A DNA stretch of 64,000 bases from Xestospongia bergquistia (Eukaryota > Porifera > Demospongiae > Haplosclerida > Petrosiidae): NCBI GenBank assembly GCA_963965975.1, contig OZ014422.1, positions 6,675,701-6,739,700 of the forward strand, in the 5' to 3' direction. Every line of letters starts with the position of its first letter. The stretch's first letter is position 1. The translations under genes and the position numbers were made by a program. Below are positions 11,265-26,400 of this stretch, in pieces. The notes under the pieces are model-generated. The model ran no database searches and was not told the DNA's origin. It saw only the letters and a program-made list of their open reading frames with translations.

Positions 11265-14200
11265 ATGGCAAATAAAGTCGATTCAAATTGGAAGAAAATT
11301 CAACAGAAAACTTTCACAAATTGGTTCAATGATCGTCTTCGTGGTAACTTGAAGGTTTCTAAAGTCAAAGTCAATGACCTTGAGACCGATCTCTCTGATG
11401 GAATTCTCCTGATTACCTTGTTGGAAAATCTCGCAAAACCACGTAAAGTAGGTCGTTACAACAAGACTGTAAACAACAAGCTGAGGTGCATCGAAAATTT
11501 GGGATTTGCTTTGCAATTCATCAAATCTGAAAACATTAAGCTTGTCAATATAGGTTAGTAAAACTTGCATTTAATGTTAATGTCATCCCTTAATGTTAAT
11601 AGGTCCTGAGGATATTCATGGGTGTAACCTTAAGCTCATTTTGGGTCTTGTCTGGACCCTCATCGGCCATTATCAAATCCGCAGCAGTGGACGTGGTTTG
11701 TCAACCAAACAAGCCATGAAAGAGTGGCTACACACACTCATTCCTGATTACAATATCCAAAATTTTAACACAGATTGGAATGATGGTAGACCACTCTGCG
11801 GTCTTGTAGATCGACTGCAACCAGGTCTCTGTCCTAACCACATGTCCTTGAGTCCATCAAAAGGGTTGGAGAACTGTCGTATGGGTATGGAGCTGGCGAA
11901 GGAGCATCTAGAAGTCCCTATGATTTTAGATCCAGAGGACTTAAACAATCCAGACGTTGATGATCTGAGTGTAATGACCTACATCTCCTACTTTTTTGAG
12001 CCTGCTAGAAGATCTCTGTTACAATGGATTCAACAGAAGATTCCACAATGCAATATTACCAATCTGTCTACGGATTGGAACAATGGAGTTAATCTGTCTG
12101 CTCTGATGGACTCTTGTCACAACGGTTTGTGTCCAGACTGGGAAAAGTTGGACCCATGCAAAGCTCACGAGAATCTCGAAAAGTGCATTAAGCTTTCAAA
12201 GGATAGATTGGATATTGTATGTCCCGTGGGGCCGGCAACATTATCTGATCCCAAAGTAGACGAAATTATTGTTGCAACTTACCTGAGTCGTTTTAAGTAT
12301 GCTCAATTACTTCATAAAGCTGAGGATCTGGCATTAACTCCACCAGATTTCTCTGATAAAGGTTGTGCCATTGTTAAAGAGCCTGTTCATGTTCCACTAG
12401 ATCTAGGAGATAATCCAGAGTTATCACTAGGCCACATCGTTCTTGCAGTAGCTGGTCCCACAGCAGATGTGGCTGTCTCTGTAGACAGGTCTGATCCCTG
12501 CAACACAAAAGCTAAATTTATCCCGCTTGAGCCTGGTATGCATGAAGTATCGTGCCGCATGAATGAGGATAACATCAAAGGAAGTCCTCTTAGTGTTCCT
12601 GTTATTGATCCACAAGAGTGGAATCTTATGAGAGAGCCTCCGGCCTATTTACATGTAAACGTTCCAGTGGAGTTAGAGGTAAGAGGAAAGACCCATGGTA
12701 GCCAACCAGTAGTTGCAGTTGATGTTCTTAATAGTCACGGTTTCCCTGCTACTCACCTGGAAGGTTCTGTGACTGAAAAAGAGTCAGGGACATACTTGCT
12801 AACACTTAGTGCAAGTGGTGTTGGTCCAGCAGATGTAGGTGTGACAGTGGCAGGACGAAACATCCGAAAATCACCATTTTCGGTCTCTGTTTGTGACCCG
12901 TCAAAATGTGTGGTGTCAGGCCTCAATGGTGATAGTACTGTCCTTGTTGGAGAACCTGTGTCATTTAACATTGATACTGAAGACACTGGAGAAGACAAGC
13001 CAACAGTTAAAGCCACTGGTCCATCAATCCGCTATGCTCCAAATCTTGAAAAAACAGAAGAGGGTCTACATGTTGCTACGTTTACTCCAACTGAAGTTGG
13101 TCAGCATTCTGTAGATGTCCTTATAGCTGGTGAACATGTCCCAGGAAGTCCTTTCACTGTTCCAGTACTCGATCCAGAACAATGGGGAATTACCACAGAA
13201 ATACCACAGTATTTACAAGTGAATACCATGTTATGTCTGGAGCTCTGCGGTCCGGAAGTTGGGGAACCTCTTGTTTCATTTACAGTACTTGACACAGCGA
13301 CCCATAAGAAGAGTGATTTAGCTCAGACAACACTTGACAAAAAAGACCCAGGAGTATATGAATTGAGTCTTCTCTGTACAGCTCCATGTACAATTGAAAG
13401 TCATGTCACCGTAGCAGAAACAGAAGTGAAAAAAAGTCCATTCTCTCTTGTAGTATGTGACACAGGAAAATGCATTGTGTCAGGTTTAGACAATGCTCAA
13501 ATTATTCTAGGAGATCCCATTGCATTTACAGTCGACACAACAGATGCTGGTGATGACGAACCGAAGTTAACTCTACAAGGTCCCACTGTCCTTTATGTCC
13601 CTGTAATGGAGAAAGAAGGCAACAACAAATATGACATCTCCTTCACTCCTAAAGAGTTAGGAAATCACACAATTGCAGTCACTTATGGTGGCCAGGATGT
13701 ACCGGGTAGTCCATTCCAAGTGACTGTTGTCGATCCTAATGCGTGGTATTTCTTGTCCAAAATACCTCGAGTTCTTCAAGTGGGACAACTGGTTCAAATG
13801 GAAATTGCTGGGAGCGATGAAAAAGAAAACAATCTACATTGCCAAGTCCAAAGTCCTGATGGAGACATATTAGAAGCTTCTCTGACAAAACAAGTAGAGA
13901 ACCCCTTTCGTTGGACACTTACTTTGATAGCTACCCAAATAGGACATGCACAGGTAAGAGTCAACTTCCATCATACTGACATCAATGGTAGTCCTTTTGA
14001 TCTAAAAATACTGGATGCTAGTAAATGTCACGTGGATGGCCTTACAGATGATAATTCACAGACTGGTGAGCCAATCTCCTTCACTGTTGCATGCAATGGA
14101 GCCGGTGATGACAAACCTATAGTAAATATTCAAGGACCATCAACTCAGTATATGCCTGAGGGAGAAGATGACGGTAATGGTACCTACTTGTTTGCTTTTA

Positions 14201-15030
14201 CTCCCTTCGAAGTTGGCCCAATAAAAATAACAATATCATTTGGTGGACAACAGATACCTAGAAGTCCTTTTCAAAAGTCAATCGTGGATGTTCCTGATGC
14301 AGACCAATGTAGTGCACGTGGACCAGGTTTGAGTCGTGCCATTGCCAGTAGACCTGCTAAATTTGTAATTATTACTCCAGAAAAAGGCTTACTAACAAAG
14401 AAAGATGCACTCACGGTTGACATCATAAATGCCAAGAAAACAATAAAAGTTGAGCCAACCATTGAAGATCTTCAGGACAAGACATATGGTGTGTCGTACA
14501 CAGTTCCTACAGAAGGTGACTATCTTATTACCATCAAACTGTATGACAAACCAATACCTGGATGTGACTTCAATGTCACAGCCTTTCCAAAGCCTGATGC
14601 TTCTAAATGCCGAGTTTATGGACCTTCAATCCATCCTAATGCTCTGCTTCTCTCAGGTCGTCCGCTTGAGCTTTACGTTGATACAAAGGATGCTGGTCCT
14701 GGAGAACTTCAGGCTATCGTACAAGGCCCTAAGAAAACATCGCCAAAAATATACATGGCTGAAGATAATCGAGTCTTCAGCCTACGTGTAGACACAGACT
14801 ACAAAGGTTGGTATCGTATTAATATTTGGTGGGCACAGGTCCATGTTCCTCAAAGTCCCATTGACTTAAAAGTACATCAAGCACCAGATGCATCAAAGGT
14901 ACGAGCATATGGTCCTGGATTGGGACCTCAGATTGAAGTCCATAAACCAGCTGAGTTTTTCATTTTAACACAAAATGCAGGAATAGGTACTCTAACAGTG
15001 ATTGTCCATGGAGTGAAGGATGCATTTGAA
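11232..15030 (+). repeat. Right arm of filamin palindrome (inverted repeat)
   Basis: Mirror of 7256-11053 across a 178-base unique spacer (11054-11231). The arm lengths agree to within a base or so, so hardly any indels separate the copies. After about 15030 the copies still align patchily through GGDYAVTIKWSGNDIPGSPF and then diverge strongly. Confidence 0.85.
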
Positions 15031-15924
15031 GCAGATGTTAAAGCAGAAAATCCACTAGACCCACGATCCCTCAAAGGCTTATATTATCCTCGAGAAGGAG
15101 GTGACTATGCTGTGACAATCAAATGGTCAGGCAATGATATACCAGGGAGTCCTTTTCCAGTAAAGGTAACAGATAAACGTCATGAAGCTGAGATGGAGGC
15201 AGAGGAGAGACGGGCGAAAGCAAAAGAAAAAGAAAAGGAGAAAAAGGAGAAGAAACGTAAGAAACAACAAGAGCTCTTGCGTCAGCAACAATTAGCTTTA
15301 ATGCAAGCTCAATCTGGTATAAATCCCATGTACACAGCTGATGGAGGAGTCTTAAGAGGAATGACTAGCAATCCTACTATGTTAGGGATGATGACAACTC
15401 CTGCTACAACATCTCATAGGGTAACTAGCCACACCACAAAAAAAATTCTACAAAAGCAAAAGGGAGAGAGCAGAAGCAAGTCTATAGAAGTTTCTGATGA
15501 ATCTACAACACAGCGATCTAGGAAAAAATCTGCTCCCACTTCAACTAAAAAAATGCTAGAATTGACAGCATCCAGCAGTCATTCTCGAAAAGCATCAGCA
15601 CCTGCTCAACTTGTGTCAAGTCTTCCGGCATCAACTAAAAAAATGAAGAAACGTACTTCAAGTATTGAGGATGTTATGGTTCAAAAAGCTGGTAGTCTAC
15701 AAAGTGAAACATTGTGGGGAGTCGGAGAAGATTCCTTTGATGTCAAACCAGCAAAAGCTGCTACATCTCCCAAAAAGAAAACGACAGCAGCTGAGTACAC
15801 ATTTAATGAAGAGGATATTCCAATAGAAGAACCAGTTTCATATACTCCTCTTTTTGGTCCACTTGATGTCGACTCACATTATGAGAAGCCAAAGAAAAAG
15901 AAAGGAAAGAAACAAAGTACTTAA
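11265..15924 (+). CDS. Filamin-type actin-binding protein with three CH domains, copy B
   Basis: Divergent partner of copy A. Coding exons 11265-11553 and 11603-15924 give 1536 residues. The start is ATG 11265; a longer frame opening with GTG upstream lies in the promoter repeat and is unlikely. Domain order matches copy A: three CH domains then about ten filamin repeats. Differences in the shared part are few, for example GSP versus DSP after HHTDIN, IPRSP versus IPGSP, and YLITI versus YLINI. The last filamin repeat has GVKDAFEADVKAENPLDPR where copy A has GVKDAFEVDIKAEDPTNPQ. The tail is unrelated in detail: a charged KEKEKEKKEKKRKKQQ stretch, then SINPMY/NPTM motifs still shared in outline with copy A, then Ser/Lys-rich sequence ending PKKKKGKKQST. 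The tails could give the two proteins different partners. Confidence 0.88.
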
Positions 15925-16295
15925 ACCTTTTTTGTTAACTCACTTTAGTATCGTTAGTTTTAGTATAATTATAAATAACATATTATATTATTACTTTTGA
16001 CATTTTATATTTTAGAAGTGGCACAACTGTATGATATTATCACAAACATTACACAAACAATAACACAGCATGTAGACATGGCATAATTAATTAATAAACA
16101 AAACACACTCATAGCTACAAAGATGTTTTAAGACTGAAAAATCTCATTCAAAATGGCAAGTATAAACTGTCAGATTGTTCAACATTACTACTAAATAACT
16201 ATATTACTATTAATTGCTTCTTTCCTATTGTAATAAGAAGAGAAAAAAGAAGTTGGCAAGAGTTCTTATTTGAAGAAAGGGGACAGTTGACAGTC
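15925..16295. other. Convergent 3' UTR region (filamin B / Rab11)
   Basis: AT-rich tail-to-tail spacer holding the 3' ends of filamin B (rightward) and Rab11 (leftward). AATAAA-like hexamers (TTAATAAACA near 16090) are present. No gene seen. Confidence 0.5.
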
Positions 16296-16472
16296 CTAGT
16301 TGCCTTTCTGACAACATTTAACTTTGCCAGCTCCTTGTTTGTCATCCTTTTGCTCATCAATTTTAATGACTTTGGTCTCACTAACTGATCCACCTCCTTG
16401 AGGATCATTAGGTGTGCTCTTTTGAATGACAATGTTGTAAATTTCTAGTAGATGACAAGATAAATTAGAAGG

Positions 16473-16515
<43 letters not shown>

Positions 16516-17417
16516 TATGTGTATGTACCTGTCAAAATATTCTGGAAGGCAGCTTCTACATTAGTGGAATCAAGTGCTGATGTTTCGATAAATGAAAGAT
16601 TATGTTGTTCTGCAACAAAGAATAATGAAGTGCATATATGATTTTTACAACTATCACAGTATATCTATATAATATCTTTTATACATATAACTATATCCAT
16701 TCATCACTAGATATGTTATAAAATCTGACCAGCAAATTGTTTAGCTTCTTCAGTAGGTACAGCTCTAAGGTGCCTCAAGTCACACTTATTTCCAACTAAC
16801 ATAATAACAATGTTAGTGTCTGCATGATCTTTTAATTCTTTCAACCATCGTTCTACATTCTCGTATGTCATATGCTTTGCAATATCATACACAACCAATG
16901 CTCCTACAGCTCCTCGATAATATCTGGTGAGAGAGGTAAGAATAAATGCAATTGCGAATGAACATGAACTCACGCGCTAGTGATGGCTCTGTATCTTTCC
17001 TGACCAGCTGCAAAGAATAAAAAGTTATACCACCATACTTAATGCAAATCAAGATATTACATCATTTTAAATCTTATCATCAGATATTTGTCACATGATC
17101 TATCATGAGTCATCATTACAAACTGTTTATGATGTGGCAGTGCTGACCAAACAGGATGTTCATATTAATATATTATTAATTATTGATTAATACAAAATAC
17201 CCTCAAGTTCTATACCTGTGTCCCATATTTGAGCCTTTACTACTTTTGAATCAACTTTAATACTTCTGGTTGCAAATTCAACACCAATAGTTGATTTGCT
17301 TTCCAAATTGAACTCATTTCGCGTAAAACGAGATAGCAGATTCGATTTGCCTACACCTGAATCTCCAATAAGAACTACTTTAAATAAAAAATCATATTCT
17401 TCTTCTTTTGTTGCCAT
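16296..17417 (-). CDS. RAB11: Rab11 small GTPase
   Basis: Small GTPase of recycling endosomes and polarised exocytosis. Five exons: 17216-17417, 16974-17007 (a 34-base micro-exon), 16730-16923, 16529-16609 and 16296-16444, totalling 219 residues, near the usual 216. Visible motifs: P-loop [11 protein letters not shown], switch I region [25 protein letters not shown] built over the micro-exon junctions, NKCDL, ETSAL, and a carboxy-terminal KCCQKGN carrying the double cysteine for geranylgeranylation. The starting [20 protein letters not shown] is typical of Rab11. The intron between exons 4 and 5 contains a long AT dinucleotide run. Assignment to Rab11 over Rab25 rests on overall fit. Confidence 0.92.
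16478..16512. repeat. (AT)n microsatellite in Rab11 intron
   Basis: Uninterrupted TA/AT dinucleotide run inside the last Rab11 intron, flanked by CATATG-like sequence; probably length-polymorphic. Confidence 0.85.
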
Positions 17418-18282
17418 TTTAATACTGAGAGAGAAAGATAAAGATAGAGTGACTGTCACCTATAATCAAAGTAGTTTGACAAGAATATATTACATAGTAT
17501 AGTAATATATAATATCACTACCTGGTAGTTTAAAAACCACATCTAAGCATTCTTATAATAGCATAATAGATACATAGGACATCAATATAACTGTAACAAC
17601 TTGACAATGAAAATACCAAATAGAAGACACAAAGAATGGGTGTGGCTACAACATAAATGAGGGTGTGGCTAGATAGGAAAGTTACAACTAATATCAATGT
17701 GGCTCTAGGTAATTGCTGGACATTAGGGTGTGGTTAATTTGAAGTGAGGGTGTGGTCAGAACAGGAACTTGGAAGTAATAATTAGACAACATTTGTGTAA
17801 CAAGATAAGCAAATTAACTACTCAATTGTGGATGAACTAAACAATATATTTAAAAACGTCTATTAATGACCAGTTCAATGACCATAAAGATAGTGATTGA
17901 TTACTTCTTAAACTCAAATACATCATAATACAGTTTATTAACTAATGCTATTGTTATGATGACAAACAGCCATTTATAGAATTAGTAAGACAGTAGCCAC
18001 AAAATGATGACTATATTAAGAACAAATTCAACTGTAAGTGACTCACCTACTAATCGTCTTAAGTATGCCTTATTCAATCAACTATCCTACTCTTCTATCT
18101 AACAGTCCGCTCTGTTCACTTCAAGTCACCCTCTTTAGTGGTTGCCTCTTGCTGATGAGCAGTCGAGAGTTAATTATTAGTGGTTAAATAACTAGCACTA
18201 AACTGCAATCACGTGCACAGTTACATAGCAACAAAACAAAGAGGGTGTGGCTGGTACATGTAAAGATTCTACATACAATAGA
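17418..18282. promoter_or_regulatory. Divergent Rab11 / ARMH1-like promoter region with GGGTGTGG repeats
   Basis: 865 bases with no coding sequence I can support. Four GGGTGTGG copies lie between about 17638 and 17760, followed in turn by CTACAA, CTAGAT, TTAATT and TCAGAA, with a weaker ATGTGGCTC among them. A further GAGGGTGTGGCTGG at about 18241 sits just upstream of the rightward ATG. Non-coding 5' exons of Rab11 may also lie here. The clustered CACCC-type boxes are the only clear regulatory-looking signal. Confidence 0.5.
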
Positions 18283-20063
<1,781 letters not shown>

Positions 20064-20407
20064 GAGTCATTAATATCTCATTATCTTTTGATCTATGATA
20101 ATTTTATTTCAAACATACACAGCATTATACAATCTCAAAATGAAATAATTAAACTCATTTTAATTGTTGCTTAAACAGAGAGTACTTTGTTGTTACTGCT
20201 TTTTGAGTATGCATTTACATCAAAAGATCATATTCATACACAACATATTAATTATTACAAATATCAACTGCCAGATAGGTAAGTAGCTGTAGTCATAACA
20301 ACTACAACAAAGCAAGCTAACAAAAGAACTGATTTCACAGAGATTAGTCCATTTCTGTCAAGTGGCTTAGTGTATTAGGTTCTTATATAAATCATTACTA
20401 ACTTGAA
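20064..20407. other. Intergenic, ARMH1-like 3' end to Ig receptor 5' end
   Basis: AT-rich spacer carrying the upstream gene's 3' UTR and the receptor's promoter and 5' UTR. No coding signal. Confidence 0.5.
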
Positions 20408-23400
20408 ATGAAGTATGTCTTTATGTTCTGTCTCCTTCCTGCAAGTAAGTTACAAGTTGTGTACTTCTTTTACTCCTTTCTTTATAAGTATTGGGTGCGT
20501 TCAATGTAACAATAGTAACAGATCCTCCTGGTCCAATTTATAAGGCAGCTACATGGATAAAATTCAAATGTGTTGTCACTGATAATATTCAATTGGAACC
20601 ACCAATAATGTATAAATGGTATCATAATTTGCTATGAAAACATCTTTGAAACTGCTATTATTATATAGGTTTAAGATCTGTACTTACAACAGTAATTACA
20701 CATTTCTTGAGTCCATCAATGATAGCCTGTGGTGGAGTGGCCAAGCTCTGTCCACTCCAATATCATGTTGGGATGGTATGAATTGTACCATTACTGATAG
20801 TAACAATGTCACTGGTATGGCATCTACTTATTTTCGCAATATACAAGGTGAAATAAATAAAGATCAATGTATGGAAAAAAGAGATTGAAGGAGGCATGGA
20901 TAGCCTAGCTATGTGGGGAGAATGAGTGCAATAGAGAGTGGGTGGGTAGATGAGGATCAATTGAGTTAACACAAAACTGAAGACTATATAATTAAATTAA
21001 TATGACTGTTTTCTGTCACTTGTCTCACTCTGTAGGTGTTGGTTTAACATATAATCTCAAGCCTATATCAAACAATACCATGATCATTGTTGATGGAAAC
21101 AGCACTCTTGATAAACTCACTTGCCATTCTGGATATCGAATGGTTGCTTCAGGTCATTGGGTATTGCCGAATGGGACAATCCTTTCAGAAAATACCAATG
21201 AATTTAATCTATTCAGAGGAGGTGGTGAAGCAGTACCTTTGTATCTGGAAATATCATTACAAACAGCCAAAGTTCCAACAGGACTTTATAAGTGCATTAT
21301 TGACAATCAATCCCTTTATTTGTGGGTATTAAAGGAAAAAGTCAATGGTAAGACATATAAAGTTTACATATATTATACATGTTGATTCTTCCATTTAACT
21401 TATAGGTCAACCACAGTTGTTGGAAGAGGGTGCTTCATCAGAAACTCCATTTCAGCTTTTCTGTGTATTTCAAGGAGCTCATGGGAATTTTCAGTGGTAC
21501 ATGAATGGGTCCTATATAACAACGAATAATGATCATTATGACATTGCTGTGTACTTAGCTAACATCACTTCAATGGTTTACATTAGTATACTGACAATAA
21601 ATAGCACAGACCCAAATAAGTGGATAGGGGAATACAGTTGTGTATTTGACAGCAATGTGATATATCACAATGAAGAAATCACAACAAGTGGTATGTTGTA
21701 TATCTGTAATTAATACACATTATTCTTACAGATAACTGTTTACAAATGCATAAAATAGAATTTATCATTGTCTTTTATAGTAAGTCACTACTTTATAACT
21801 GACTATGTGGGTAAAGACCACTCTGTCACATGTCCGATAAATGGCCCAAATATTACAAGTGTAGGAGTCACGGTGGATGGACTGAGTCTTATTCCAAACA
21901 TGTCTGTGAATGAGTCTGATGTAATTGTTCATTTACAACCTATTAAGGACATTGATCATGGTCGTACATTCAGTTGCCATGGTAATAAGATATGTGGCGA
22001 TGTCGTTTACTTTAATTTCACATTTGTCAGTATAGGTGCGTTAATTCATTAACACACCAGTCCAAGTAATTTTTTATTGTATGTTTTATTTTTAGTTCCA
22101 TACCCATCTCTGTCAATATCTTTTCCTGAGCCTGCGTTAGTCAGATCTGGTGATCCAGTCAAATTACAATGCAACATCTACACAATAACACCTGGACTCA
22201 CAACTCACCCAAGCATGTTCTGGTTAGGAGCCTCAGGTTCCTATTACCTTCCCACAACAAGAACCAAAGGCATTCATGTTAACACTACCATTAACAATAG
22301 TGGTGCTTTTTCTCAGATTTTTATATCAGCTTTAAATGTATCATTAGCTGGATTTTATACATGTGTAGGTTCTGTAGACACAATGGCCATTACAACAACT
22401 CCACTGTACATTTCTGAGGAACAGTTACTAGCAGTACAAAGTATGTTACCATAACAACTACATATTATTATACATGTATTCATAAAATGTCTCTTCAATT
22501 GTATAAATTATTCATTATTCATAATTTTATTTAGTGAGCATGCTCAGTAGTACTGAGCATGCTCACTTCATGAGAATGAACATAATTAATAAAAAATGGC
22601 AGAATTTCACAATTTTCATTTTTAATTACATGACAAATGCTTTCCATTTTTCTTTACAGTTGCTCCACCACATCTTCATATTACCATAGAAACCACACCA
22701 CTATCGAATGGCACTTCATTGTACGCTGGAACCACAGCTACATTTCATTGCATAGCTGAAGTCGATTCTCATATTGACATACCCATTTATATGATATTTA
22801 ATTGGTACCATGGCAATGAAACAGTTTTTAATACAAATCAAATTGTTATTACAAATTCTACACAGATATCTGACTTCATATACAAGTCAACTCTCAAAAT
22901 TACACCTGTCACTTCATCATTTTTAAAAGAATCATTGGAGTGTGCCGTGACTGTAAATCACAACAGAACTAAATATCTCTATGTCATAGAAAGTTGGGAA
23001 GAGAAGGAAAAAGTATCAGTTACAATCTTAGGTATATTATGATGAACATGTTATTATTAATTCAGTGTAATTATAGATCCAAATGTGACAGTGTTGACAG
23101 AGCCAGGACATCTATCAGCACCAAATGCAATACCTTATAACACATTTTCTCTTAAATGTATCATTCATGAGCCAGAATATCTCATTGTTCCACTCTTCAT
23201 TCAGTGGGAATTAAATGGACTGCCTATAACTGAAGATCAAGACAATGTGATCCAGCTGGATCAGATCACAAAAGAACTGATATTGGACATTGAAAATGAG
23301 ACCATTGGAACACATCAATACCATTGTCGGGCTTTCTTAAATTTACCAGGTGATAAAAGGAGAGACTTCTATTCTATATCTACTGTAAATATCTATGGTA

Positions 23401-26400
23401 AGTTGTATATCAACATATATTAATGGTATTTAATAACTCCTCTATAATGTTTTTGACTTAGGTCCTGTTCCACCAGAAACTCCAGCACAGGTGTCTGTTA
23501 TTAGTAAGCATTCACAGGAAGTCATTGTGTACTGGCTTGTGCCCATGGTAACATACACACCAGAGACATATATTGTAAGTATTGGCACAAGTCATGAAAT
23601 ACTTCGACCAACATCCAGTATTGATGGGAATAAAGATATTAAGTTAAAAAATCAAATTTACAGTGTCCAGCTTACAAATCTCCATGAAAACACAATTTAT
23701 TATTATAGAATACTAGCTAGAAATAAATATACCTCTACTTCAACTAAAGTACAAACCTTTACTACTCCTTCATCTTGTAAGTGTGTCCTTACATTATCAG
23801 TTATTTTTTTATTTCTGTTCTCCTTAGCTCTCAACTTAGATATTTTACCAATTAAGATCACATCAGCAGGGTTATCTCAGTCTTTGACATGTACTGTTTA
23901 TGTCAAAAATTCCACCCTTTTCCCACCCACAAATATAACATGGATCAGACCAAATGGACAGCAAGGAAACTCTGATAAGAATGTCTCACTGACTTCTTTG
24001 GATACAATTACAAACATAACAATTCATTTTCCAGTACTGAAAACATCACATGCAGGTCCTTATACATGTCAGGTAATGTTATACAATGGAGAATTTGCAA
24101 ACATCACAGATTATCTTATTGTCAAAAGTCAGTATGCATATTATCTTGGAATAAAACTTCATGCCTTCATTTACAGTTCCTATTCCAACAATATCACTGT
24201 CATTTCACCCAGATGATCCACATGCCATTTTTTCAGGTCATAATGTCACATTGACATTCTACGTAGAATTTTCTGTACACCTTGATACTAACATCTCTGT
24301 AGCAACAATATGGCGAAACAAAAGCATAGACATGAGCGCTGGAATCAGAACAAAGTTATTTCCTGTCCACCAAGTAGGAGAAAACAAGTATGAAGGTAGT
24401 ATTGTACTATTGGAAGTTAATAAATATGACGAGGGTCTGTATGAATGTGAAGTGACTGCAAGAAGTAATATTGAAAGTGTATTATCTGTTTCAACAACTG
24501 CAACAATTCAGCTAAATATTCAAGGTATGAACAAAAGGGCAGATCAGTGAACATAAGAAAGAAACATTTCATGTCTTATTTTTAGAACTCCCAGAACACA
24601 ACATTACTATAACAACCAATGGTAATACATCTCTAGGACAGTTCCTTTCGTTATCATGTGTTGTGAAAATACCAGATTTGTTGTTTGATTTACAAACTGT
24701 CAAATGGATTAATCCAAATGGAGAATTCATTACAGAAGATAGCAATTTTATATTAACTGGACCCTATGAGGAAGGGTCCACAGTTACACTAATTTTAGGT
24801 ATAAAATCACTTAAAGCATCTAATGCTGGGTCTTACATATGTCAAGCAATATCACAGGTCCCTAGTGTGGGCCTCATAAAGGAGACTAACTTAGAATGGA
24901 AGCTAGTTGTATTTTGTGAGTAACAAAGATAACATTAGCTCCATTGATATCTATTTCATTGTATAGTGCCATCACCTATTGTGTCTGTTACACACAGCTC
25001 ATCCTCTCTTTATGCTGGTAGCCCTTTCAATATCACCTGCAAAGTGGACATATCAAAAGATGTTGATGTACCTATAAAGGTATTTATTAGTTGGACAAAA
25101 GAAGATTTTTCTCTACCAAATACAACTCGAATTATAGCATACAATGCAGAGCAATATAACAGTCATATCTATGTAAGTGTTTTAGAGTTTAAAACCCTCA
25201 GTCAATTGATTGACAATGGTACTTACGAATGTCTAACACTTGTCCTACCTGTACCAACATCTGATGTAGTAGGTCCTTCAAGGTCAGTTACAATATACAC
25301 TGAAGTCAGTGTCCTAAGTAAGTTTCAGAGAATCAACCAATAATTTAAGTGATATGCACTGTAGGTCCTGATTTGAGTATTGAAGTGACAGCTCCTTTAC
25401 TTTCAATCCTTGATGTTCCTCCTTACAATAATTTTACATTACTATGTTCAGTTCAAATTCCACCAATCATCATATCAACAATGACTTTCAATTGGAGGTA
25501 TTGGAAATTAGGTTCCATAAATCTTGGAACCCAAATAAGGAACAACAGCAACGGATTTTATCTTGATGAAAGAGATTTTGCTAATGGGACATTTAGTAGT
25601 GTGGTTTCTGGATCGGAAGAAGTACCTGGCACTTACCATTATACTTGTGAAGTAAATCTGGCGATTGCTGAAGACATCCAGCCAGCAAAATTACGAGAAA
25701 TAGAATTGATTGTAAAAGGTATACATGATATTTGCGAACCAGTTAGAGATGGCATCTCTGCATTTATATAGGTTCAAGGCTACCTTATGGTGTTTCTAAT
25801 ATTACAGCAACAAGAGGACAACAAGTTACATCAGCTGTTATTACATGGCTTGTAAGCAAAGTATCATACACACCCGAGCACTATGTAGTCCAATATGGAA
25901 GAAACCTACGAGTTTTAGAATCAGCTAGTGAAAGAGTAATAGGAAGTCAAAATCTGCAGCTTTCAGATGTGACAATGAAAGTGACATTGACGGAACTGGA
26001 AGTAGGAGACATTTATTATTATGACATTATTTCCACAAACTCTGAGGGTAGTATAACTAGTGAACATCAACAATTTGTAGCAGGTATAGAGTACAGTCTA
26101 GTGTCATCTCATAGCAATTTTGTTTTGTGTTTCCTTCATTGTGCCTAGGTTTCCAGAACAAACTTTTTCAAGTCAAACTTAAGGGTATTCATGAATGTAA
26201 AGAATGGATTGTAAGTTGTTAACAATCGTATGCACTTGTATTTCTTTTAATTAAAGTTTGCCGATATTGCTAAAAAGAAATCAGATGTCATAGTTGGAGT
26301 TGTCAATGCTATTGAAATACAATGTGATGCTGGTTGTCATCTTCCTATAGACCACATTCAAGATGGTCATTACATGTGTACGACTGCTAATCCACAAGAA

